A DNA stretch of 6,660 bases from positions 1 to 6,660 of the forward strand of contig WLNM01000060.1 in assembly GCA_009699825.1 (NCBI GenBank), in the 5' to 3' direction. Source of the DNA: Actinomycetota bacterium. GTDB taxonomy: Bacteria > Actinomycetota > Actinomycetes > Nanopelagicales > Nanopelagicaceae. Every line of letters begins with the position of its first letter. The stretch's first letter is position 1. This document shows positions 1 through 5,519 of the stretch, piece by piece. The notes below the pieces were generated by a model that saw only the letters and a program-made list of their open reading frames with translations, made no database searches and was not told the origin of the DNA. The position numbers and the translations under genes were made by a program.

Positions 1-657
1 GTGATAAACATTTTCAGCAGCTTGACCTAAAAACCCTGTTCCTTCCATTGCAGCAGGATTTACAAGAACTGGTGGAATAACTGGAATAAATCCTGCTTTG
101 GTTGCAGATGCAATTGCGTAGTTAACTAACGCAAATTCGAGCAAGGCGCCCGTGCCAGTTAAGTAATAAGAACGTGAACCTGCAACTTTTGCTCCGCGCT
201 CTGTATCAATAGCGCCAAGTAATTTCCCAAGTTCCACATGATCTTTTGGTTCGAATCCGTCTTTTGTAAAGTCACGTGGCGTACCCACATGTTCAATAAC
301 AACGAAATCTGCTTCACCGCCAATTGGAGCATCTGGATCGAGAATATTTGAAAGTTGCAACGCAATGGCATTCGCTTTTTCTTCAATCTCTGCTCGCTTG
401 CTATCAGCGGCTTTTACTTTGTTTGCTAATTCTTTTGCGTTCTCTAGAAGCGCAGTTTTCTCATCGCCTTTTGCAGAACCAACTGATTTTGAAAGAGTGT
501 TTTGTTCTGCTCGCAATGTTTCGAATTCGTTGATTGCAGCGCGACGAGTTTCATCAATTGCGAGTAATTGATCGACGATAGAAGTGTCTTCGCCGCGACC
601 CTTTTGTGATGCACGAACTGCATCTGGGTTTTCGCGAATCAACTTTATGTCAATCAT
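1..657 (-). CDS. serS: Seryl-tRNA synthetase, N-terminal half (cut by window edge)
   Basis: Class II aminoacyl-tRNA synthetase that charges tRNA-Ser with serine in the cytoplasm. The 219 codons seen here are about half of the usual 420 or so residues. The frame starts MIDIKLIREN and is open to base 1. Residues about 27-105 are rich in E, K, A and L and match the antiparallel coiled-coil arm that grips the long variable arm of tRNA-Ser. The catalytic core begins near residue 140. A class II motif 1 region is visible at about 187-207 (GFIPVIPPVLV, then EGTGFLGQ), followed by ENVYH at the edge. The start ATG (657-655) shares ATGA with the pheA stop, so serS is the third gene of the GDPD-pheA-serS operon and is probably translationally coupled. 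No strong Shine-Dalgarno sequence precedes it. The serine-binding motifs 2 and 3 lie outside the window, so an intact 3' half is assumed, not seen. Confidence 0.95.
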   Translation of the reverse strand, partial: MIDIKLIRENPDAVRASQKGRGEDTSIVDQLLAIDETRRAAINEFETLRAEQNTLSKSVGSAKGDEKTALLENAKELANKVKAADSKRAEIEEKANAIALQLSNILDPDAPIGGEADFVVIEHVGTPRDFTKDGFEPKDHVELGKLLGAIDTERGAKVAGSRSYYLTGTGALLEFALVNYAIASATKAGFIPVIPPVLVNPAAMEGTGFLGQAAENVYH

Positions 658-1484
658 TTCTCACTGCTTTCTCGTGGATAAGAACCTAAGAATCTAATCT
701 CGTCACAAATTTCACGTAAGCCTTCGAGTGCTTGCGAAACTGATGGATCGTTGACGTGACCTTCTGCGTCAATAATAAAGTGATAATCACCTAATACCCG
801 TCCAGTTGGACGACTTTGAATGAAAGTTAGGTTTACGTCACGCTTAGCGAATTCGGTCAGAATTTCTAAGAGTGCACCCGCGTGATCGATATCGATATAA
901 AGCGCAAGTGAGGTGCGGTCGCGACCCGTTGGTGCAGATTGTTTTCCTGGTTTAGAAACGAGAACAAATCGTGTTACTGCGCCGTTGTTATCACCAATAT
1001 TTTTAGCAACAACTTCAAGACCATAATGTTCAGCCGCAACATCGGCAGCAATGGCAGCATCGAATTCGCCACGTGAAATTGCTTCTGCCGCCGCAGCTGT
1101 TGACGCCGTGGGGATTATTTCAGCGTTCGGATAATTCTTGGCGATGAATGCTCTGCATTGGGATTCTGCGTGTGGGTGTGTAGCAATCCGGTTTATCTTT
1201 TGTACTCCTGGTTTTGTCATTAATGAAAAAGAGACAGGAAGAGTTACTTCGCCTGCGATAACAAGTGGATCGCCAGTTGCTAATTCATCAAGTGTGCGTG
1301 CGACGACACCTTCGACAGAGTTTTCAATTGGCACAAGTGCAAAGTCGGCTTTACCTTCACGAACAGCCATAAGCGCTGCTGTCACGTTTGCGTAGGGAAT
1401 TAGTGCATCAGATGCCAAAGTAATTTTCTTGAGTGCAGCCTCGGTGAAGGTGCCTACTGGACCAAGGTATGCATATGTACTCAC
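654..1484 (-). CDS. pheA: Prephenate dehydratase (monofunctional, with ACT domain)
   Basis: Converts prephenate to phenylpyruvate, with loss of water and CO2, the committed step to phenylalanine. The protein is 276 aa, the usual size for monofunctional enzymes without a chorismate mutase domain. The catalytic periplasmic-binding-like fold covers about 3-178: AYLGPVGTFTEAA at 5-17, PIENSVEG at 52-59, and the catalytic TRF motif (NNGAVTRFVLV) with Thr171. An ACT domain for feedback control by Phe follows at about 191-270. It has AGALLEIL at 202-209 (the GALV-type element) and IQSRP at 222-226, where the family usually has ESRP. The start is a GTG (1484-1482), chosen because it puts STYAYLGP at the family N-terminus. 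It lies 3 bp after the GDPD stop with no visible Shine-Dalgarno, which suggests coupling. The stop overlaps the serS start in ATGA. Confidence 0.95.
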   Translation of the reverse strand: MSTYAYLGPVGTFTEAALKKITLASDALIPYANVTAALMAVREGKADFALVPIENSVEGVVARTLDELATGDPLVIAGEVTLPVSFSLMTKPGVQKINRIATHPHAESQCRAFIAKNYPNAEIIPTASTAAAAEAISRGEFDAAIAADVAAEHYGLEVVAKNIGDNNGAVTRFVLVSKPGKQSAPTGRDRTSLALYIDIDHAGALLEILTEFAKRDVNLTFIQSRPTGRVLGDYHFIIDAEGHVNDPSVSQALEGLREICDEIRFLGSYPRESSEK

Positions 1485-1487
1485 TGG

Positions 1488-2192
1488 CTAAGAATAGCCG
1501 AGCACAGAGCGTGCATGCGCCGGGCGATTAGTCATAACGATATCTACGCCAACGCTTGCACAAAATAGTAGATCTTCGGATGAATCTACAGTCCATACAT
1601 ATAAATCTTTGCCTGAAGCTTTAATTTCTGCTGCAAGTGCTGGAGATTTTTTAATCATTCCAATACTTGGTCCTATGGCCTGAGCCGATGTAAATCGACG
1701 AGTAAATCGCTGATTGGATTCATGAAGCAACATTACAGTTGTAATTGTTGGATCCATTTTTTTAATTTTTTCAATTGCAAGCCAAGAAAATGACATTATC
1801 GCGATATCAATTCCTGATGTATTTATTTCATCTTTTCTATTGTGCAATTCGGCGATGATTAACTCTTCTACGCGATTTCCCGTGGGAACCGGATGTTTAG
1901 TTTCTAGCGCTAATGATTTCTTATGAGCGATTGCTAAATTCAAAATCTCCTTCAGCGTCACCACGGCAGGATAAATCTCTTTGACCTCTGCATATGATTT
2001 ATTGGCAATTAACGCCGCATTCTTTGCTTCTTTTTTCATATGTGAGTCGTGCCATAAAATTGGGACTTCATCTTTAGTAATTCGGATGTCGCATTCGAAA
2101 CCATATGCGCCTTGTTCTATTGCCCCGAGATAGGCAGCCATTGTGTGTTCTGGGAAATCTGCTGATGCACCTCTGTGGGCGTAGTACTTCAT
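1488..2192 (-). CDS. Glycerophosphodiester phosphodiesterase (GDPD) family protein
   Basis: Probably hydrolyses glycerophosphodiesters to sn-glycerol 3-phosphate and an alcohol, recycling lipid head groups. With the start used here the protein is 234 aa. It keeps the TIM-barrel signature residues: HRG at 6-8, PEHT with Glu15 (usually ENT), ECD with Glu33 and Asp35, HD at 48-49 and an ALETKHP strand carrying the conserved Glu and Lys. The C-terminal GVDIVMTNRP is also typical. Two upstream in-frame ATGs exist at 2219 and 2234. I prefer 2192 because it gives MKYYAHRGAS, beginning just before the first strand as in relatives, and has a -10-like AATAAT ending 7 nt upstream. No signal peptide is seen, so it should be cytosolic and is unlikely to be an exported GlpQ type. 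It is first gene of an operon with pheA and serS. A glpQ1, pheA and serS also lie within about ten genes of each other in Mycobacterium tuberculosis. Substrate is not determined by the sequence. Confidence 0.88.
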   Translation of the reverse strand: MKYYAHRGASADFPEHTMAAYLGAIEQGAYGFECDIRITKDEVPILWHDSHMKKEAKNAALIANKSYAEVKEIYPAVVTLKEILNLAIAHKKSLALETKHPVPTGNRVEELIIAELHNRKDEINTSGIDIAIMSFSWLAIEKIKKMDPTITTVMLLHESNQRFTRRFTSAQAIGPSIGMIKKSPALAAEIKASGKDLYVWTVDSSEDLLFCASVGVDIVMTNRPAHARSVLGYS

Positions 2193-2233
2193 CTTCTTAT
2201 TATTACGTAACTCAGCCATTAGGCTAGGAGTCA
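2192..2233. promoter_or_regulatory. Divergent GDPD/pstP promoter region
   Basis: Forty bases separate the two ATGs. On the minus strand, AATAAT (2204-2199, 5 of 6 to TATAAT) ends 7 nt before the GDPD ATG, with AAGAAG between. This is the placement expected for a leaderless transcript. On the plus strand, TAGGCT (2220-2225, fitting the actinobacterial TAnnnT pattern) ends 8 nt before the pstP ATG. TATTAT (2198-2203, 5 of 6) is a stronger match and would give a leader of roughly 23 nt. AGGAG at 2226-2230 resembles a Shine-Dalgarno but lies only 2 nt from the pstP ATG, too close for normal use. No convincing -35 is seen on either strand. Which plus-strand hexamer is used cannot be decided here. 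Confidence 0.45.
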
Positions 2234-3006
2234 TGGGTAAGAGTTATTTTGCAGTCTCTGCACGCAGCGCTATCGGTTTAGCACGAAGCGGCAATGAAGA
2301 TTCTGCGATGACAAGTTCTTCACTCTTAGCAGTTGCTGATGGAATGGGTGGGCATGCCGGCGGAGAAGTTGCTTCACGCATAGCAATAAAAACTCTTGCA
2401 ACTATGGTTCCAGTTTTAACAGCGCCAGATATTGATACTGATTCCATTGAAGATTTATTACTCAATTCGTTGCACACAATAGATGCTGAAATTTCACGCA
2501 CATCAAGTGATGAAATTGAATTGCGCGGAATGGGCACAACTTTGACCGCTTTATTAATTAGAGATGGACGCGCAGCGCTTCTTCATGTTGGTGATTCACG
2601 GTGCTACCGCCTTCGCGGAAATACATTTGAGCAGCTCACTCACGATCACACTGTTTTACAAGAGCTTTTAGATTCGGGAGCCATCTCAATTGCAGAAGCG
2701 CAGGATCATCCGCAACGCTCGATGTTGACGCAGGTTTTGATGGGTGAAGGCTCTATTACCCCAGTTCTCATGGTTTATGAAGTTAATTCTAAGGATCGCT
2801 TTTTACTCTGTAGCGATGGATTATCAAGTGTTTTAACTGAGAAGGAAATTAAATCTTTGTTGAAAAAATCTAATCGAGACGAAGCCGTTGAGGCACTTGT
2901 TGAAGCAACGTATATCAATGGCGCCCCAGATAATGTCACCGTTGTTGTCGCAGATGTTATTGATCAAGATGTTCACCACGTTGAATTAATAGGGGCTGCT
3001 CTATGA
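2233..3006 (+). CDS. pstP: PP2C-family Ser/Thr protein phosphatase, cytosolic
   Basis: Metal-dependent phosphatase that dephosphorylates PknB and its targets. The 257 aa form a complete PP2C catalytic domain with motifs in order: RSGNEDS at 18-24, VADGMGGHAGG at 34-44, GMGTT at 99-103, VGDSR at 119-123, LTHDHT at 135-140, CSDGL at 193-197 and GAPDNVT at 230-236. The metal-ligand aspartates Asp23, Asp36, Asp195 and Asp233 are all present, so it should be active. The ORF ends right after the domain. Mycobacterial PstP continues with a membrane helix and an extracytoplasmic region to about 514 aa, which this protein lacks, so it is soluble like many firmicute Stp proteins. The ATG at 2233 places YFAVSARSAIGL at the family N-terminus. 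The stop overlaps the pknB start in ATGA, which ties production of phosphatase and kinase together. In most actinobacteria rodA, pbpA and pknA lie between these two genes. Confidence 0.95.
   Translation: MGKSYFAVSARSAIGLARSGNEDSAMTSSSLLAVADGMGGHAGGEVASRIAIKTLATMVPVLTAPDIDTDSIEDLLLNSLHTIDAEISRTSSDEIELRGMGTTLTALLIRDGRAALLHVGDSRCYRLRGNTFEQLTHDHTVLQELLDSGAISIAEAQDHPQRSMLTQVLMGEGSITPVLMVYEVNSKDRFLLCSDGLSSVLTEKEIKSLLKKSNRDEAVEALVEATYINGAPDNVTVVVADVIDQDVHHVELIGAAL
2991..3002 (+). promoter_or_regulatory. Ribosome binding site of pknB inside pstP
   Basis: AGGGG at 2991-2995 lies 7 nt before the pknB ATG, inside the last codons of pstP. It is the clearest Shine-Dalgarno-like sequence before any gene in the window. 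It supports the ATG at 3003 and shows that an internal operon gene here uses one, in contrast to the first genes of transcription units, which lack a well-placed one. Confidence 0.6.
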
Positions 3007-4544
3007 CACTACTTGGTGGTCGCTACACGCTTGGCGAAATGATTGGCACAGGCGGAATGGCTGATGTTTACGTTGCTCGCGATGAAAGATTGGCAAGACA
3101 AGTTGCTGTAAAGATTTTGCGAAGCGATTTGGCTAAAGATCCTTCATTTGTGTCACGATTTAGAAAAGAAGCTTTTGCAGCCGCGGGTTTAAATCACCCC
3201 GGAATTGTTGCTGTGTATGACTCTGGTGAAGACCCAGCGCCATACATTGTTATGGAGTTAATTTCTGGCCACACATTGCGCGAATTAATTCACCGCGGAG
3301 AAAGAATTCCACTAGATCGAGCGCTTGAAATTGGTGAAGGAATTCTCGCCGCCCTTGAATATTCACACGAACGCGGAATTGTTCACCGTGATATTAAACC
3401 TGCCAACATCATGATCACTGAAATGGGCGATGTAAAGGTGATGGACTTCGGAATCGCACGCGCAATGGATGATTTCGGTGCAACTTTAACAAGTACATGG
3501 AATATCGTTGGTACTGCGCAATATTTATCTCCCGAACAAGCAATGGGAGATACGGCAGATGCGCGTAGTGATATTTATTCAACTGGTTGTTTATTATTTG
3601 AAGTTTTGACTGGGCGTCCACCTTTTACTGGTGATACGCCAGTTTCTATTGCCTACCAACATGTTTCCGGTGAATTACCTAAGCCCTCATCTATTCAGCC
3701 AACACTTCCTGGTGATATCGACGTGTTGCTCTCAGTGGCGCTGGCTAAAAAACCACAAGATCGTTATCAATCTGCTGGTTTGATGTTTGATGACTTACAT
3801 CGTGTGCGCACTGGCCAAACTGTCACCACAAAGATTGCCCGCACAAAGGTTTCTCGCCGCACAGTTTTAACTTCTGCCCTAGCTCTTGTTTTAGCTCTTG
3901 CCGTCGCAATCGGTGGAGTTTTTCTCTCTCGTTCAGAAACTCCAGTTAGTGCAGACGGAATTCCAAACGTTGTTGGACTCTCACAAATTGCAGCAGAAGC
4001 GCTTTTAACAGATTACACAATCACAATTCAACGAGCGCATGATTCGAGAATTCCGAAGGATCGAGTAGCGAGTCAATTCCCACTTGCTACTACTCGCGCC
4101 GCTAAAGGTTCAGGAATTATTTTGACTATTTCAGATGGTCCAGGTGATGCCATTGTTCCGACCGATCTCATCGGTTTATCACTTATGGATGCGCGTAGTT
4201 CTTTGGCGGCAGTTGGTTTGCTTATTTCCTCCACACAAGCAGTGCCATCTGATCGCGAACAAGGAACAGTGTTAAAAGTTTCACCAGAACCTGGTTCGAC
4301 AATTTCTGCAGGTAGTGGAGTTGTATTACAAATTGCTAGCGGTGAAGTTGAAGTTCCTTCACTAATTGGCGTTGATGCTATTCAAGCCAAAACATTATTA
4401 GTACAAGCAGGTTTCTTGGTGCGCGAAGTGCAAGCATTCGATGCAACTCAACCGGTTGGTGTTGTAATTAGACAAGCTCCTGATGCTGGCAGCACACAAA
4501 CAATTGGTGAATCGGTAACAATTACAATAAATACCGCGCCTTAA
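3003..4544 (+). CDS. pknB: Transmembrane Ser/Thr protein kinase with three PASTA domains
   Basis: Receptor-type Hanks kinase that controls cell-wall synthesis and division. The 513 aa comprise a cytosolic kinase domain (about 8-267), a short linker, one membrane helix (about 287-308) and three extracytoplasmic PASTA repeats (about 320-380, 384-448 and 450-513). Kinase landmarks: glycine loop GTGGMADV at 15-22, Lys37 in AVKIL, Glu56, HRDIKPAN at 128-135, DFG at 148-150 and GTAQYLSPEQ at 170-179. Thr163 and Thr165 in the activation loop (LTSTWNIVGTAQY) align with the two autophosphorylation threonines of mycobacterial PknB, so activation by autophosphorylation is likely. PASTA repeats bind peptidoglycan fragments or lipid II in relatives. 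The juxtamembrane linker (about 268-286) looks shorter than in Mycobacterium. Three repeats is fewer than the four in M. tuberculosis PknB. Translation is coupled to pstP through ATGA and an AGGGG site. Its TAA directly abuts the stop of the opposing trpG. Confidence 0.97.
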   Translation: MTLLGGRYTLGEMIGTGGMADVYVARDERLARQVAVKILRSDLAKDPSFVSRFRKEAFAAAGLNHPGIVAVYDSGEDPAPYIVMELISGHTLRELIHRGERIPLDRALEIGEGILAALEYSHERGIVHRDIKPANIMITEMGDVKVMDFGIARAMDDFGATLTSTWNIVGTAQYLSPEQAMGDTADARSDIYSTGCLLFEVLTGRPPFTGDTPVSIAYQHVSGELPKPSSIQPTLPGDIDVLLSVALAKKPQDRYQSAGLMFDDLHRVRTGQTVTTKIARTKVSRRTVLTSALALVLALAVAIGGVFLSRSETPVSADGIPNVVGLSQIAAEALLTDYTITIQRAHDSRIPKDRVASQFPLATTRAAKGSGIILTISDGPGDAIVPTDLIGLSLMDARSSLAAVGLLISSTQAVPSDREQGTVLKVSPEPGSTISAGSGVVLQIASGEVEVPSLIGVDAIQAKTLLVQAGFLVREVQAFDATQPVGVVIRQAPDAGSTQTIGESVTITINTAP

Positions 4545-5171
4545 CTAGCGGCTAATTACCGGAGTCAATCCAACTGCTTTGCTCTGTGCGTTCTTGTCTC
4601 CACACTGTGTTAGCCAATTAGCAAGTAATTTATGTCCGTGTTCTGTCAGCACTGACTCTGGATGAAATTGCACGCCCTCTATTGGTAGCGTTTTATGCCG
4701 CAAAGACATAACAACACCTGATTCCGTGCGGCCCGTAATTTCTAATTGATCTCCGATTGTGCCTGGCTCTACCGCAAGTGAGTGATAGCGAGTTGCAGTA
4801 AATGGTGAAGGTAAATTACTTAGTACTCCGGCACCTTCGTGAATGACTTGCGAAGTTTTTCCGTGCAACAACTCAGGAGCGCGCGAAACAGTTGCACCAA
4901 ATGCAACTCCGATTGCTTGGTGACCAAGACATACTCCAAAGAGTGGGATTTCTTTTTCTGCGCAGTAATTGATCATGTCGATGCTGACGCCGGCTTTTTC
5001 TGGAGTTCCAGGTCCAGGTGAAATAAGCACACCGTCGTACTTGCTTGCTTCATCGGCTGTGACTTCGTCATTGCGCACAACGGTGCACTCGGCTCCAAGT
5101 TGACCTAGGTATTGCACCAAGTTAAAGACAAAGGAGTCGTAGTTATCTACAACGAGGATCTTGGTAGCCAT
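4545..5171 (-). CDS. trpG: Anthranilate / aminodeoxychorismate synthase glutamine amidotransferase subunit
   Basis: Class I glutamine amidotransferase that supplies ammonia to TrpE (anthranilate, for tryptophan) or PabB (aminodeoxychorismate, for folate). The 208 aa cover the whole domain: VVDNYDSFVFNLVQYL at 7-22, oxyanion-strand SPGPGTP at 51-57, nucleophile Cys81 in GVCLGHQAIG, RYHSL at 128-132 and the catalytic His170/Glu172 pair in VQFHPES. About 20 residues follow the core (ending LTPVISR) and are not recognisable. No synthase partner lies in the window, so TrpG and PabA cannot be told apart; many bacteria use one protein for both. The symbol follows the gene at the same position in M. 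tuberculosis, between pknB and crgA. The ATG at 5171 is preceded by CATAAT ending 7 nt upstream and by no Shine-Dalgarno, suggesting a leaderless mRNA. The gene is convergent with pknB with no base between the two stop codons. Confidence 0.93.
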   Translation of the reverse strand: MATKILVVDNYDSFVFNLVQYLGQLGAECTVVRNDEVTADEASKYDGVLISPGPGTPEKAGVSIDMINYCAEKEIPLFGVCLGHQAIGVAFGATVSRAPELLHGKTSQVIHEGAGVLSNLPSPFTATRYHSLAVEPGTIGDQLEITGRTESGVVMSLRHKTLPIEGVQFHPESVLTEHGHKLLANWLTQCGDKNAQSKAVGLTPVISR

Positions 5172-5207
5172 GTGCCAATTATGAAGGTTTCGGTGTAACC
5201 TCGCCTC
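5172..5207. promoter_or_regulatory. Divergent trpG/crgA promoter region, probably leaderless both ways
   Basis: Only 36 bp separate two divergent ATGs. Minus strand: CATAAT (5183-5178, 5 of 6 to TATAAT) ends 7 nt before the trpG ATG; no clear -35 is visible. Plus strand: TAACCT (5196-5201, TAnnnT) ends 7 nt before the crgA ATG, and GTGCCA (5172-5177, 4 of 6 to TTGACA) lies 18 bp upstream of it. Neither gene has a Shine-Dalgarno. With this spacing transcription would start at or next to each ATG. The crgA -35 candidate would then abut the trpG start point, so the two polymerases would compete. Confidence 0.5.
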
Positions 5208-5471
5208 ATGCCAAAATCAAAACTCCGTAAGAAGGTTCAAAAGGCGCACGCCCACGAGCAAGATGTCGTTGATCACGCACCTGTGATTGCCGAAAGCCCT
5301 AAGTGGTTAGCGCCAGTAATGGTCACGGCCTTTCTTATCGGCCTTTTTTGGATCGTTGTCTTCTATGTAACTCAGACCAGCTATCCAATCCCAGGTATTG
5401 GCGCATGGAACATGGTTATCGGATTTAGCTTCATTGGATTTGGGTTTACCCTCGCCACTAAATGGCGCTAA
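5208..5471 (+). CDS. crgA: Cell division protein CrgA
   Basis: Small inner-membrane division protein found in actinobacteria. In Streptomyces it restrains FtsZ assembly, and in Mycobacterium it links FtsZ, FtsQ, FtsI and other divisome parts. The 87 aa show the family pattern: basic N-terminus MPKSKLRKKVQK, a charged His-rich cytosolic stretch, SPKWLAPVMV at 30-39, a first membrane helix at about 34-54, a short external loop with YPIPG, AWN at 66-68, a second helix at about 65-83, and the family C-terminus ATKWR. Length is typical. The ATG at 5208 is the only sensible start because it begins the conserved MPKSK. The gene is divergent from trpG and convergent with the rhomboid gene, the neighbourhood known in Streptomyces and Mycobacterium. 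A hairpin overlaps its stop codon and a DnaA-box cluster follows. Confidence 0.96.
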   Translation: MPKSKLRKKVQKAHAHEQDVVDHAPVIAESPKWLAPVMVTAFLIGLFWIVVFYVTQTSYPIPGIGAWNMVIGFSFIGFGFTLATKWR

Positions 5472-5487
5472 TTACACTGTTGTAATT
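5470..5487. repeat. Perfect 7-bp inverted repeat at the crgA stop
   Basis: AATTACA (5470-5476) and TGTAATT (5481-5487) are perfect inverted arms around a CTGT loop. The left arm overlaps the crgA TAA. The stem is A/T-rich with only two G-C type pairs, and no U-run follows, so it is a poor intrinsic terminator. It could be a dimeric-protein binding site or a weak 3'-end hairpin. Confidence 0.45.
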
Positions 5488-5519
5488 CAATCCACACGGT
5501 GGATAACTTCTGTGGATAA
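5488..5519. promoter_or_regulatory. DnaA-box-like cluster between crgA and the rhomboid gene
   Basis: Three 9-mers resemble the DnaA box TTATCCACA. On the minus strand 5519-5511 is a perfect match (TGTGGATAA on the plus strand). On the minus strand 5506-5498 matches 8 of 9 (GGTGGATAA on plus). On the plus strand 5488-5496 (CAATCCACA) matches 7 of 9. The two minus-strand boxes are in direct repeat, 13 bp apart, sharing GTGGATAAC. The cluster fills most of the 48-bp gap and stops exactly at the rhomboid stop codon. No AT-rich unwinding element or dnaA/dnaN gene is in the window, so this is not an origin by itself. DnaA binding is inferred from sequence only. Confidence 0.55.

Noticed and set aside
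324..571. Two overlapping plus-strand frames opposite serS
   Set aside because: They are antisense to the coiled-coil arm of serS; Leu/Ala-rich translation is expected from the complement of such codons.
673..681. CGTGGATAA, an 8-of-9 match to the DnaA box
   Set aside because: It lies inside the pheA coding sequence, encodes ordinary residues (Tyr-Pro-Arg near the C-terminus), stands alone and has the wrong last base for a strong box.
1138..1395. Plus-strand open frame opposite pheA
   Set aside because: It is a shadow of the strongly supported pheA reading frame, with no recognisable domain or start signal.
2193..2234. N-terminal extension of the GDPD protein to the ATG at 2234 or 2219
   Set aside because: The added residues do not resemble the family N-terminus, have no Shine-Dalgarno, and the 2234 start would overlap the pstP start; the ATG at 2192 fits the family and has a well-placed -10.
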